From Paenibacillus rhizovicinus (lineage in GTDB: Bacteria; Bacillota; Bacilli; Paenibacillales; Paenibacillaceae), in assembly GCF_010365285.1 (NCBI RefSeq), contig NZ_CP048286.1:6808001-6872000 (forward strand): a stretch of DNA of 64,000 bases. The letters are read 5' to 3'. Within the stretch, counting starts at the first letter, position 1. Each line of letters begins with the position of its first letter. A model generated the notes under the pieces. That model did not search any database and was not told where the DNA came from. It was given only the letters and a program-made list of their open reading frames with translations. Positions 24,482 through 34,049 of this stretch are shown one piece after another. The position numbers were made by a program, and so were the translations under genes.

Positions 24482-26665
24482 ATGATGAAAGGTTTCCAAG
24501 TGTTTACCGGCGAATTCCGCCATTTCATACGCACGCCGATGATTATCGTTACGTTCGCAGCCGTGGCGCTGGTGCCGATTCTGTACAGCGGCTTTCTGAT
24601 CCGCGGAACGTGGGATCCTTACGGCCAGCTGGCCGACCTGCCCATTGCCGTCGTGAACGAGGATCAAGGAGCAGCGTTCGAGGGCAAGCCGCGCCAGATC
24701 GGCACGGAATTCGTCGACGAGTTGAAGTCGAACGAACAATTCTCCTGGCAGTTCGTCAATGCCGGGGAAGCGGCAAGCGGAATGAAGAGCAATCGTTATT
24801 ACGGCACGATTACGATCCCGGCTTCGTTCTCGGCGGACGCGGCATCTCTGGACAGCGATCATCCCAAGCAGGCGGAAATCGAGTTCGAATCCAACAGCTT
24901 CAATAATTTCATTGCCGGACAAATCGGCGAGAATGCGATCAAGGAGCTGCGGAACCGGTTGTCCACGACATTGACCGAAGCCTATTCCAGAACGATATTC
25001 GCCCAATTCGAAACGATCGCCACGGGCTTCAGCGACGCAGGGAAAGGAGCCGGCGATCTTCATGAAGGCGCTCGCTCGCTGGGAGACGGCATCCACAAGC
25101 TGAAAGTGAACATGGACACGCTGGCGAGCGGGACGAGCCAAGCCAGCAGCGGTATCGGACAGCTTCAGACGGGCGCTAATCAGTTGAAAACAGGCGCTTC
25201 GGCACTCGGACAAGGCGCTGGCGATCTGGCAAGCGGCGCGAAACAATTGCAAGACGCCGGTACGAAGCTGGAGCAGGGCGCGGCATCGGCGATTACCGGC
25301 AGCCAGACATTGTCGGACGGACTGCGGGCATTCAAGAACGGCGCGGACCAATTGTCCGCGGGACTGAAGACGGCAGCGGACGGCAGCCGATCGCTTGAAA
25401 CCGGGCTGACCGCTTCTGCGGCTGCGAGCGCGGACGTAGCAGACGGCGCGGGCGAGGTTGCTTCCGGACTCGACCAGCTCGCCTCCGCCAATCCCGAGCT
25501 AGCGGCCGATGCCGGGTTCCAAAAGCTGCTTGCGGCAAGCAAGGCGGTCGCCGAAGGCAGCAAGCAGCTGAACGCCGCGCAGAAGCAGCTGCTCGCGGGC
25601 AGCAAGACGCTCGCAAGCGGGAATGGCACGCTGGCAAGCGGCGCCGATACGCTCAGCGGCAGCGCACGGCAGCTAGCCGAAGGCGCCGATCAGCTGCATG
25701 CCGGACAACAGCAGCTGCATACCGGCCTTCATGCGTTCAACGCCAAACTCCCGGCAATTGCGGACGGAGCAAGGAAGCTGAGCAAGGGGGCCGACCAGCT
25801 GAACGGCGGCATTGGCGGACTCGCGAGCGGCATCGGCAAGCTGGCCGCTGGCGTCGATAAAGCGGCCGACGGCGCGCAGCAGCTGGACAGCGGCGCGGCT
25901 GAATTGGATGCAGGCGCGCCGAAGCTGGTGGATGGAAGCGGACGGCTTGCCGACCAATTGAACGAAGCCGCTTCGAAGACAGCCGCGGTCAAAGCCGATG
26001 ATGCAGCGGTTCAAATGCTCGCGGATCCGGTGAAGATCACGTCCATTGACGACAGGAAAGTCACCGTGTACGGAAACGGCATCGCGCCGTATTTCATATC
26101 GATGTCGCTGTATGCGGGCGCGCTTGTCTTCACGACGATTTACGCGGCGCGCGGTACGCGGGTTGCTGGGGCAACAGGGCCGCGCCTGCTCGTTGGCAAA
26201 CTGCTGGTGTTCGTCATCATGAGCATCGTTCAATCGCTTATCGTCTGTACCGTGCTCTTGGCTCTGCTCGGCCTGAAGGTGCAGCATATTCCGCTGTTCT
26301 ACCTGTTTACCGTCGTGACGGGATTAACGTTCATGCTGATCGTGCAAATGCTGGTCACCTGGCTGGATCAGCCGGGCCGGTTCGTTGTGCTCGTCGTGAT
26401 GATCTTCCAGCTGGCATCGAGCGCAGGCACGTTTCCGCTGGAATTGCTGCCCGGATGGGCGAAGGCGATGCATCCATGGCTGCCGATGAGCTACAGCATT
26501 CAAGGCTTGCGGGATGTGATATCCAGCGGGGACTTTAACCGGGTGTGGCATCAAATGGGCATTCTAAGCCTCTTCGCGGCCGGCGCGTTGATTCTGACTT
26601 GCGTCTACTTCTTGACGCGCAAGCCCGAAGCCGAAGGCGAACAGCTGATGCCGGCCAGAATATGA
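24482..26665 (+). CDS. YhgE/Pip-domain membrane protein
   Basis: A 727-residue protein of the YhgE/Pip (ESAT-6-secretion EsaA-like) type. A first membrane segment (TPMIIVTFAAVALVPILYSG) is followed by an extracytoplasmic domain that begins LPIAVVNEDQGAAFEGK. From about residue 190 to 510 there is a long helical region of degenerate heptad-like repeats of the form LxxGAxxLxxG (for example LASGAKQLQDAGTKLEQGA). It ends with five or six membrane segments resembling ABC-2 permeases. AAAGGAGG lies 8 nt before the ATG. Relatives are phage-infection proteins or parts of type VII secretion or drug tolerance systems. No esx genes are nearby. Confidence 0.9.
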   Translation: MMKGFQVFTGEFRHFIRTPMIIVTFAAVALVPILYSGFLIRGTWDPYGQLADLPIAVVNEDQGAAFEGKPRQIGTEFVDELKSNEQFSWQFVNAGEAASGMKSNRYYGTITIPASFSADAASLDSDHPKQAEIEFESNSFNNFIAGQIGENAIKELRNRLSTTLTEAYSRTIFAQFETIATGFSDAGKGAGDLHEGARSLGDGIHKLKVNMDTLASGTSQASSGIGQLQTGANQLKTGASALGQGAGDLASGAKQLQDAGTKLEQGAASAITGSQTLSDGLRAFKNGADQLSAGLKTAADGSRSLETGLTASAAASADVADGAGEVASGLDQLASANPELAADAGFQKLLAASKAVAEGSKQLNAAQKQLLAGSKTLASGNGTLASGADTLSGSARQLAEGADQLHAGQQQLHTGLHAFNAKLPAIADGARKLSKGADQLNGGIGGLASGIGKLAAGVDKAADGAQQLDSGAAELDAGAPKLVDGSGRLADQLNEAASKTAAVKADDAAVQMLADPVKITSIDDRKVTVYGNGIAPYFISMSLYAGALVFTTIYAARGTRVAGATGPRLLVGKLLVFVIMSIVQSLIVCTVLLALLGLKVQHIPLFYLFTVVTGLTFMLIVQMLVTWLDQPGRFVVLVVMIFQLASSAGTFPLELLPGWAKAMHPWLPMSYSIQGLRDVISSGDFNRVWHQMGILSLFAAGALILTCVYFLTRKPEAEGEQLMPARI

Positions 26666-26685
26666 CGCCGTTCTCCGAGTTTGTT

Positions 26686-26746
26686 AAGCACGCTTCTAGA
26701 GCAGCGCAGCGGATGCTGCCGATGCTGTAAGAAGCGTGCTTTTTTG
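26686..26746 (+). terminator. Intrinsic terminator of the YhgE-like gene
   Basis: AAGCACGCTTCT (26686-26697) and AGAAGCGTGCTT (26730-26741) form a perfect 12-bp stem with a large structured loop, followed by Ts. Confidence 0.88.
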
Positions 26747-26810
26747 CGTTTTCCTTCCCTTCGCGCACGATCCCCGCACCATGCGCGAACTGGATGTTTT
26801 TACTAAACTA

Positions 26811-26842
26811 ACGTTAACGTAACCTTGATTTTCTGCTATGAT
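26811..26842 (+). promoter_or_regulatory. Promoter/operator of the MerR-MFS-EamA cluster
   Basis: The 10-bp perfect palindrome ACGTTAACGT (26811-26820) overlaps TTAACG (26814-26819), which is 17 bp from TATGAT (26837-26842). A self-regulated MerR operator is likely, though the 19-bp spacing of activated MerR promoters is not seen here. Confidence 0.6.
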
Positions 26843-26886
26843 AACAGAAGTTGAACGAATCCATTCGGAAGGAGGGAAGGGAGCAT

Positions 26887-27327
26887 ATGGAGCATATGGA
26901 GCCTTCGGTCAAATTATCGATGGATGAAGTGACGGAGCGGCTCGGGATTACCGCGAGGACGCTCCATTACTATGAGGAGATAGGACTGCTTCCGGATGTT
27001 GCGCGGACAGAGGGCAGGCACCGCGTTTACGACGAAGCGATGCTGGAACGCATTACGCATATTTTGCGGCTGAAGCAGGTGCTTGGCGCTTCGCTCCAGG
27101 AAATACGCGATATTCTGCAGGCGGAAGAAGAGCTGGAGCTGATCAAAGCCAGCTATCGCGGCGAGTCCCGCTTGGAAGAACGCGACCGTCTGCTGGATGA
27201 AGCGGCCGAGAGGCTGAAGTCGATCATCGCGCATATCGACGAGAAGATGGATAAGCTGCAGGCGATGAGGCAAGGCTTCAGCGCGCGCCTGGAACGGGCG
27301 CATCAATTGAAGCACAATCAACGCTAG
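26887..27327 (+). CDS. MerR-family transcriptional regulator
   Basis: A 146-residue regulator with HTH KLSMDEVTERLGITARTLHY and YEEIGLLP, wing RTEGRHRVYDE, and a long C-terminal coiled coil (EERDRLLDEAAERLKSIIAH). There is no metal-binding loop or large ligand domain. The start at 26887 has GGAGGG about 10 nt upstream; an ATG three codons later is also possible. It precedes an MFS drug exporter and an EamA transporter in the same direction, so it probably controls efflux in response to a toxic compound. Confidence 0.9.
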   Translation: MEHMEPSVKLSMDEVTERLGITARTLHYYEEIGLLPDVARTEGRHRVYDEAMLERITHILRLKQVLGASLQEIRDILQAEEELELIKASYRGESRLEERDRLLDEAAERLKSIIAHIDEKMDKLQAMRQGFSARLERAHQLKHNQR

Positions 27328-27424
27328 CAAGGAACAGCAATAACAAGAATCAGTACTAGCAAGGATCAGAATTATACGGAGCAATTCCGGATCGACGAGT
27401 GGATGAAGAGAGGACGAATGAAGC

Positions 27425-28888
27425 ATGAATGATTCGAGAAAATGGTGGATATTATCCGTTACGAGCCTCGGTTCTTTGTTGTCGGCGCTCAATTTCAGTA
27501 CGTTGATTATCGCGCTTCCCGATTTGCTGAAGGGCTTGGACGCTACGCTATTACAGGCGATGTGGGTCATGCTCTCCTACATGGTCGCGCAAACCGTCAT
27601 GGTGCTCATGGCCGGCTCGCTGGCCGACCGCTTCGGCCGCAAACGCATCTACATCGCAGGCATGCTGCTCTTCACGATCGTCTCCCTGGCTTCCGGCTTC
27701 GCGGAGAATGCGCCGCTCCTGATTATTTTCCGGATCTTGCAAGGTATCGGCGGAGCGATGATCATGGCGAACAGTACGGCAATCGTGGCCGATGCATTTC
27801 CGCGAGAAGAGCTGGGACGCGCGCTCGGCATCAACATTATGGTCATCGCAGTCGGTCAAATTATCGGTCCGGTGCTCGGCGGCTGGCTGACGGAAGCGTT
27901 CGGCTGGGAGTGGACATTCTGGTTTAACGTGCCATTCGGTATCGTCGGCGTCTTGTGGGGCTTCAAAGTGCTCGGCATGAAGGATGACAAGATCGCGGCT
28001 CCGAAAGCAGGCGGTTTGGATCGCTGGGGCGCTGTCACGTACGTCTTGTCCATTACAGGCCTGTTGATCGCCTTGACTTGGGGACCGATCCAAAGCTGGA
28101 CTTCTCCGGTCGTTTGGATTTCGGGATTATTCTTCGTCATTCTATTTCCGGTCTTCTTGCTCTGCGAGAAGCGTCATCCGAATGCCTTGCTGCATCTGCC
28201 GCTTTTCTCCAATCGCATATTCTCCTTCGGGATTATATCGGCTACGCTGAATGCGATTGCCCGGATGGGCGTCATGTTCATGCTGATCTTCTACTTCCAG
28301 GGCGCGCTCGAGAAGGATGCGCTGGTGGCCGGAATCATGACGATTCCGCTTGCGGCCGGCATGCTGGTCGTTTCGCCGCTGGCCGGCATTCTGGGGGACC
28401 GCTACGGAGAGACGACGCCGGCGACGGCGGGTCTGTTCCTCAGTGTTTTCGGCATGGCGGGGCTGGCCTTGGATACGGGCTTATCGACGCCTTTCTGGCA
28501 TCTGGCCATCTATATGACGATCATCAGTATCGGTTCAGGCCTGTTCAATTCCCCGAATTCCAGCAGTATCATGAATGCGGCTGGGCCAAAATACCGCGGC
28601 GAAGCTTCCGGCATCCGCTCGCTGACGACGAACATGGGCATGATGCTCAGCATCGCCTTCTCGATGCCGATCGTCACGCACAGCATTCCGCATGAAGCGA
28701 TGCTCGCCATCTTCTCCGGCACGCAAGTCGGCATGGAGGACAAATCTTCGCTGAACGGTTTCATTACCGGGCTGCATGCCGTATTCTGGTTTATGGCGGC
28801 GCTCATGGTGCTGGGTACCGTGATGTCCTATCTGCGCTCGAATAAGCGCGCGCAAGCTTCCGCGGGAGCAACGCTGCATCATAAATAA
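27425..28888 (+). CDS. MFS multidrug exporter, DHA2 (EmrB/QacA) type
   Basis: A 487-residue transporter with about 14 membrane segments. Motif A is LADRFGRKRIYIAGM (between segments 2 and 3), the start SVTSLGSLLSALNFSTLIIAL is typical of DHA2 exporters, and the segment-5 antiporter region appears as LGINIMVIAVGQIIGPVLGG. It should export a hydrophobic or cationic drug using the proton gradient. It follows the MerR gene by 97 bp and is followed by EamA after 34 bp, forming a likely co-regulated efflux unit. Confidence 0.93.
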   Translation: MNDSRKWWILSVTSLGSLLSALNFSTLIIALPDLLKGLDATLLQAMWVMLSYMVAQTVMVLMAGSLADRFGRKRIYIAGMLLFTIVSLASGFAENAPLLIIFRILQGIGGAMIMANSTAIVADAFPREELGRALGINIMVIAVGQIIGPVLGGWLTEAFGWEWTFWFNVPFGIVGVLWGFKVLGMKDDKIAAPKAGGLDRWGAVTYVLSITGLLIALTWGPIQSWTSPVVWISGLFFVILFPVFLLCEKRHPNALLHLPLFSNRIFSFGIISATLNAIARMGVMFMLIFYFQGALEKDALVAGIMTIPLAAGMLVVSPLAGILGDRYGETTPATAGLFLSVFGMAGLALDTGLSTPFWHLAIYMTIISIGSGLFNSPNSSSIMNAAGPKYRGEASGIRSLTTNMGMMLSIAFSMPIVTHSIPHEAMLAIFSGTQVGMEDKSSLNGFITGLHAVFWFMAALMVLGTVMSYLRSNKRAQASAGATLHHK

Positions 28889-28922
28889 CCGTTTCTATGG
28901 ACAATAAGGAGTTTAACTAACC

Positions 28923-29849
28923 ATGCCTGACCGTTCCGTTATGAGCAAGCTCTGGGGCGTATCGTTATTGTGGGGCGGCAATTATGTTGCCAGCGCCTAT
29001 CTGCTGCGGGATTTTTCGCCGATTCTGCTGTCCTTCTCGCGGCTAGTCGTCATGTCGCTCTTCTTGATTTCCGTCGCGCTCATCAACAAATCGATGCGGC
29101 GTCCGACGAAGCGCGAGTGGCTGCTCCTGCTGCTGGCCGGCATCTCGGGAACGCTGATCAACCAGCTGTTCTATTTCACGGGCCTCAAGCATTCGACCGC
29201 CGGCAATGCCGCGCTGATCGTAGCCTTGTCGCCGATTATGACAATGCTGCTGTCGCGCATCTTCCTGAAGGAAGCCATTACGTGGCTGAAGTCCGCCGGG
29301 TCCGTTACGGCGCTGGCCGGCGTCGTGTGCATCGTGTTGTACGGCGGCAAGTCGATCGGCATCTCGATCGGGGATATTAACCTGCTGATCGCTACATTGG
29401 GTCTATCCGTCAGCCTGTTGTTCATCCGCCAGCTGACGATCGGGATGTCCTCGTACGAAATTACGATCTATGCGACGGTCATCGGGACGATTCTGATGAC
29501 GCCGGCGGTGGGCTTCGAGGCGCTCGCCGGACAATCGCATGGCAGTCATCATCTCCTGCAATGGCTGCTGCTGATCGGGGTGGCCGTCATCGGCCAAGGC
29601 GTGACGGGCTTCTGGTGGAATCGGGGCATCGCAGTCGTCGGGCCTTCCGTCAGCGCGATGTTCATGAATATTCCGCCGTTCGTCGCGATCATCGTCAGCC
29701 ATTTCGTCCTGGGCGATGCCGTTCGTGCCGCTCAAGTCGGCGGCGGCGTTCTGATTCTGGCCGGGGTTGCGATCGCGAACTTTAAGCCTCGGGCGCAAGC
29801 GAGCAATTCGAGCAGCAGGGAAGCGGTCAGTATTTCGCAAGCCGATTAG
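28923..29849 (+). CDS. EamA-family (DMT) transporter
   Basis: A 308-residue protein with ten membrane segments in two EamA repeats (about residues 10-140 and 155-290). Signatures are LLWGGNYVASAYLL, FYFTGLKHSTAGNAALIVAL, ALAGVVCIVLYGG, and in the second half ISPF-like region VSAMFMNIPPFVAIIVSHFV and GGGVLILAGVAIAN. Such proteins export amino acids or metabolites. AAGGAG lies about 11 nt before the ATG. It is the last gene of the MerR-MFS-EamA group. Confidence 0.93.
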   Translation: MPDRSVMSKLWGVSLLWGGNYVASAYLLRDFSPILLSFSRLVVMSLFLISVALINKSMRRPTKREWLLLLLAGISGTLINQLFYFTGLKHSTAGNAALIVALSPIMTMLLSRIFLKEAITWLKSAGSVTALAGVVCIVLYGGKSIGISIGDINLLIATLGLSVSLLFIRQLTIGMSSYEITIYATVIGTILMTPAVGFEALAGQSHGSHHLLQWLLLIGVAVIGQGVTGFWWNRGIAVVGPSVSAMFMNIPPFVAIIVSHFVLGDAVRAAQVGGGVLILAGVAIANFKPRAQASNSSSREAVSISQAD

Positions 29850-30007
29850 CGCCAGCGTTCCAGCGTTTATAGCCAGCATAACTGCATGAGAATGTCGAAG
29901 GATAGAAGCAGCCAAGCGCAGCTTTTATCCTTTTTCGCGTTTATTTTCAGCTTTCGCTCATCATGTCACTTTATGGAACATATGGTGGAGGAAGGTGGTG
30001 ATGATAA

Positions 30008-30310
30008 ATGGATTATGGATTCACGCTGGGAGATTGGGTCGTGTACACCATGTGGGGCGTATTCGTCTTCATGATTCTCGATTTCGTGATTGCCTTTGCC
30101 CGTTCCTTCTGGGCAGGAACCTTCGATACGACGTTCATCGGCTATCTGAAGGATATCGTCTTCTACGTCGTGCCACTGAACTTCATACTCACTATGACCC
30201 CGATCGACCCTTCGCATTATACGCTGGTCACGCTCTATTTCATTGGCGGTGCGTCGGTCATCATCAAATACGTCGTCGACATCGTGCGCAGAGTCAAATC
30301 GTACTTGTAG
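30008..30310 (+). CDS. Small three-span membrane protein of unknown function
   Basis: A 100-residue protein with hydrophobic segments at about 10-32 (VVYTMWGVFVFMILDFVIAF), 48-63 and 70-90, and a basic tail RRVKSYL. Short connecting loops contain FIGYLKDIVFYVVPLN. I do not recognise the family with certainty; the size resembles small phage-holin-like or hypothetical Bacilli membrane proteins. AAGGTGG lies about 9 nt upstream of the ATG. It stands between the efflux genes and the two-component system, with no clear functional link. Confidence 0.7.
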   Translation: MDYGFTLGDWVVYTMWGVFVFMILDFVIAFARSFWAGTFDTTFIGYLKDIVFYVVPLNFILTMTPIDPSHYTLVTLYFIGGASVIIKYVVDIVRRVKSYL

Positions 30311-30533
30311 CCCCTGGCAGCAGCAGCGGCATACCGCGACTAGGCATGCTTCGTCTGTTTGACGCCATTCCGCTGCGGAACGGCTTGAACAGAGCGAGGA
30401 TGCCTCTTGCTGCGCGGCCCGCATGCGCGATGGCGGACAAGCCCGATGGACGAATAGGCACGGATTGCCAACGCCAAAACGATGGAGTATGTTATGCATA
30501 TGGCTGCTTACTAGATTGCTAGGGGGTCCGCGT

Positions 30534-32150
30534 ATGTTCAGCGTCATGATCGTGGAGGATGAAATGCTTGTCCGATTGGGATTCAAGAACTCCGTTGCCT
30601 GGGAATCGTACGGCATGACGGTATGCGCAGACGCGGCTAACGGAAGAGAAGCATGGACGCATTACAACAGCGGGAGACGCCCGGATATCGTTATTACCGA
30701 TCTGCGGATGCCGATCATGGACGGTCTGGAGCTGATTAAGAAAATCCGGGAAGCCGACGCGCAGACGCGGATCGTGATCCTGTCGTGCCTGGAGGATTTC
30801 GATATGATGCGGCAGGCGATGCAGCTCGGCATCTCCAGCTATATCCTGAAACTGACGATGACCGAGGAAGAGATCCATCAAGTATTGACGCGTGTTCGCG
30901 ACGAGCTCGGCGCGCAGCGGACGATCGGCACCTCCAAGGGGATGATCCGCAATCCCGATTTGCTGAAAGAGAACGTCATCAAAAACTTCGTGTTCTACAA
31001 CCTCTACTCCAAAGACGAATTCACCCGTCACATCGACCAATTGAAATTGCGTCTTCATCCCGAACGGCTCGTCGTCTGCATGATGGAAATCGACCACTTC
31101 GAACAGGTGCGCGCCAAATTCAACGATAACAAAGGCGAGCTGATCCGGGTCACATTCCTGAACGTGCTGAGCGAGCTGCTGGACCAATCTCAGCGCGGGG
31201 AGGTCGTTTCCGACGAAGACAAGCGGTACTTGTTCATTTTCAGCTTTCGCGACATGTCGAGCGAGCTGCAAATCCGCGAAGAACTGACGAGCATCCTCCA
31301 ACAGGTGCAAAAGGTCATGAAACGGTTCTTCAACATCTCCGCTACGTTCGGCGTCAGCGGGATGCGAACGGGATATGCCGCGCTGCATGACCTCTACAGG
31401 GAGAGCGAACGCGCGGTCGGCCAGAAATTTTTCTTCGGCACGGAAAGGCTCTTGTTCCAGCATGAAATCGAAGCCAACGGCGTGGAAGAGATCGTCAGCC
31501 GCAAAATCGAACAGTACGGCGAGAAATGGCTGCTGTACGAAGAGATCGGCCGCAACGAGCTGGCTTCCATCATGCAGACGTTTCTCGCGAACGGCAGGCT
31601 CCGCCAGCAGCAGGATATTCGCAAGCTGTTCGTCCGCCTGCTCCATGGACCCGCAATCTCGTCCGTCCTAAGCGAAACGGAAGTAGCGGCGCTCGTGGCG
31701 AACCGCGGGGAAGAGCTGCAAGCATGCGAAACGCTTGACGAATGCGCCGCCGTGTTCGGCAGCTTCCTGCTGGACGTTGCTTCCGCCAAAGGAGCTAAGA
31801 AGCAGTTGGGCAAAGACATCGCGCACGCGGTTCGGTTCATTCAAGAACGGTTCAGCGAAGATATATCGCTGCAGCAGATCGCGGAACTGCTGGAGCTGTC
31901 CCCCAACTACTTGAGCATGCTCTTCAAGAAGGAGCTGCAGCTCTCGTTCACCGAATACGTGAATCGGATCCGGCTCGAGAAGGCCAAGGAGCTGCTGCTG
32001 AATACGAATCTCAAATCCTACGAAATCGCGCAACGGGTCGGTTTCGCCGACGACAGCTATTTCAGCCGGGCATTCAAAAAGCATACCGGCGTCAGGCCGA
32101 ACGGTTTCCGCCGTCTATGGATCAACGACTGGACGGGAGTGACGGAATAG
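30534..32150 (+). CDS. AraC-type response regulator (YesN-like)
   Basis: A 538-residue regulator: a receiver domain (about 1-120) with acidic pocket E8/D9, phosphoacceptor D56 in ITDLRMP and the conserved Lys in YILKLTM, then a long middle region, then two AraC helix-turn-helix motifs at the C-terminus (LQQIAELLELSPNYLSMLFK and YEIAQRVGFADDSYFSRAFK). It should be phosphorylated by the histidine kinase encoded 1 bp downstream and activate nearby transport genes. The start at 30534 (MFSVMIVEDE) follows GGGGGTCCGCGT; the open frame further up has no ribosome binding site. Confidence 0.94.
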   Translation: MFSVMIVEDEMLVRLGFKNSVAWESYGMTVCADAANGREAWTHYNSGRRPDIVITDLRMPIMDGLELIKKIREADAQTRIVILSCLEDFDMMRQAMQLGISSYILKLTMTEEEIHQVLTRVRDELGAQRTIGTSKGMIRNPDLLKENVIKNFVFYNLYSKDEFTRHIDQLKLRLHPERLVVCMMEIDHFEQVRAKFNDNKGELIRVTFLNVLSELLDQSQRGEVVSDEDKRYLFIFSFRDMSSELQIREELTSILQQVQKVMKRFFNISATFGVSGMRTGYAALHDLYRESERAVGQKFFFGTERLLFQHEIEANGVEEIVSRKIEQYGEKWLLYEEIGRNELASIMQTFLANGRLRQQQDIRKLFVRLLHGPAISSVLSETEVAALVANRGEELQACETLDECAAVFGSFLLDVASAKGAKKQLGKDIAHAVRFIQERFSEDISLQQIAELLELSPNYLSMLFKKELQLSFTEYVNRIRLEKAKELLLNTNLKSYEIAQRVGFADDSYFSRAFKKHTGVRPNGFRRLWINDWTGVTE

Positions 32151-32151
32151 G

Positions 32152-33975
32152 ATGGCGCGCATAGGAAAGATGAGGTTTGCCGGGTTTTCGCTTAAGGCCC
32201 AGCTTATTATTTCATTCACGGCCGTCACGCTGCTCGTACTGTCGATCAGCTCGTATTACAGTTATTCCAAGACGCTGGAGATCTTCAGCAACAGGACGCA
32301 GGAGACGACGATGTCGCAATTTCGCCAAATCGAAATGAATACGCTTACACTTCTGCGCGAGGTCGATAAGCTGTCCAATACGTTTCTGTTGGAATCGAAG
32401 GTGCAGGCTTTCCTGCAGAACGACCATCCGTCCAACTTGGAATTCATCTCGCTGGAACGGGACATTACGGAGCGGATCCTGCAATATTTGACGAATTACG
32501 ATTACTTGGATTCCATCTACATCTTCAGCGACAACGGCAGCGTGATCGGCGGAACACTGTCGCAGAACCAGAGCACCAATACGGTCGGCAAGCAATATCC
32601 GTTCTACGGCACGCCGTTATACGCGAGCGTGAAACGAAGCTTTCCGCAGCCAATCTGGCAGGGAGGGACGTCGACGATCGATTTCATGCGGACCTCCATC
32701 CCGGACGGCTTGCCGAACAATCATTTGATATCTTCGCTGCGAGGGATCCGCTGGATCGGCGGCAGCCAGATGAACGCCGTACTCGTGTTCAACGTCAATG
32801 AACGGTATTTCAATTCCAGTTATGGAAGTTTACAGAGCTCGCCGGGCGGATCGCTGACGATCGTGGACGGCGGCGGCAGCGTGATCTCCAGCACGATAAC
32901 GGACAGCATTGGCCGATCGTATCGGTATAACGGCGACATTGGCGCAAAGCAAAGTTTCGGCAGTTTCTCGGCCAGCAGGGAAGGCATCCCGGAGCAGGTC
33001 GTCTATTACCGGATGGCGGATACCGGCTGGCTGTTCGTGAACGAAGTGCCGACGGCGCATTTTACGAAGGACGTGGTCGAGATTCAGCGCTTCAGCGCGG
33101 CCGTGTTCTTGCTATCGCTCCTCTTGATCGTCATCTTCTCGTCCTTATGGATGAACCGGATCATGAAGTCGCTGCATCAGCTGATCAAAGGGATGAAGCA
33201 CGTCGGCCGCGGGAAAATCGGACTAACGCTGGAACAGGCGTCGAACAAGGAGATCGGGCAGCTGATCGAGCAATTCAACAACATGTCGACAGGCATTTTG
33301 GAGCTGATGCAGCAGAACGAGGAGACCGAGAAGAAGAAGAGCCAGCTGGAGATGGAGGCGCTCCAGTCCCAGATCAATCCGCATTTTCTGTTCAACACGC
33401 TGAATACGGTGAAATGGATGGCGGCCGTGGCCAAGGCGCCGAACATCATGGAATGCATGACGAGTCTGGGCAACATGCTGAGGCCGATCTATTACGATCC
33501 TTCGCCGATGTGGTCGATCCGGGAAGAGATCGCGTTCGTCAAACATTACGTGAACATTATGAATTTCCGCTACGGAGACGAAATCCGATTCGAAATTGAC
33601 GTGCCCGAACGGCTGATGGACTGCAGGACGCTCCGGTTCATGATCCAGCCTTCCGTGGAGAACGCGCTGATTCACGGCGACAGCCATAAAGGGGTCGTCC
33701 AAGTGTCGGTTGCCGAAACCGGCAGCCACCTGGCGATTGTCGTACGGGATACCTGCGGCGGCATGACGCCGGAGAAGCTCGAGGAAATCAACCGGAAGCT
33801 GCTCCAACCAGCCGGCGAGGGGCAACCGTCGAAAGGCATCGGAATCTATAACGTCAACAAGCGCATTCAAGTGCATTTCGGCGAGCAATACGGCATCAAG
33901 GTTTCGAGTATCGAGGATGTCGAAACGAGCATCGTGATGAGAATTCCGATGATACCCGGAAACATGGCGGTTTAG
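32152..33975 (+). CDS. YesM-type sensor histidine kinase
   Basis: A 607-residue membrane kinase: transmembrane segment near 17-37, a large extracellular sensor domain (about 40-300), a second segment near 307-327, HAMP linker, then the LytS/YesM-type phosphorylation domain with the His in LQSQINPHFLFNTLNTVKW and an HATPase with the N box PSVENALIHGDS and G box GIGIYNVNKRI. The start overlaps the end of the regulator gene (1 bp gap). In this family the extracellular domain senses sugars directly or through a binding protein. The next gene encodes such a lipoprotein. Confidence 0.94.
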   Translation: MARIGKMRFAGFSLKAQLIISFTAVTLLVLSISSYYSYSKTLEIFSNRTQETTMSQFRQIEMNTLTLLREVDKLSNTFLLESKVQAFLQNDHPSNLEFISLERDITERILQYLTNYDYLDSIYIFSDNGSVIGGTLSQNQSTNTVGKQYPFYGTPLYASVKRSFPQPIWQGGTSTIDFMRTSIPDGLPNNHLISSLRGIRWIGGSQMNAVLVFNVNERYFNSSYGSLQSSPGGSLTIVDGGGSVISSTITDSIGRSYRYNGDIGAKQSFGSFSASREGIPEQVVYYRMADTGWLFVNEVPTAHFTKDVVEIQRFSAAVFLLSLLLIVIFSSLWMNRIMKSLHQLIKGMKHVGRGKIGLTLEQASNKEIGQLIEQFNNMSTGILELMQQNEETEKKKSQLEMEALQSQINPHFLFNTLNTVKWMAAVAKAPNIMECMTSLGNMLRPIYYDPSPMWSIREEIAFVKHYVNIMNFRYGDEIRFEIDVPERLMDCRTLRFMIQPSVENALIHGDSHKGVVQVSVAETGSHLAIVVRDTCGGMTPEKLEEINRKLLQPAGEGQPSKGIGIYNVNKRIQVHFGEQYGIKVSSIEDVETSIVMRIPMIPGNMAV

Positions 33976-34049
33976 GATGGAGCAGCCTGAGCAGCCGTCT
34001 GGAGCAGCGTCAATAGAAAGGTTCGAAGCCAAACAGGAGGCGGGGCAGC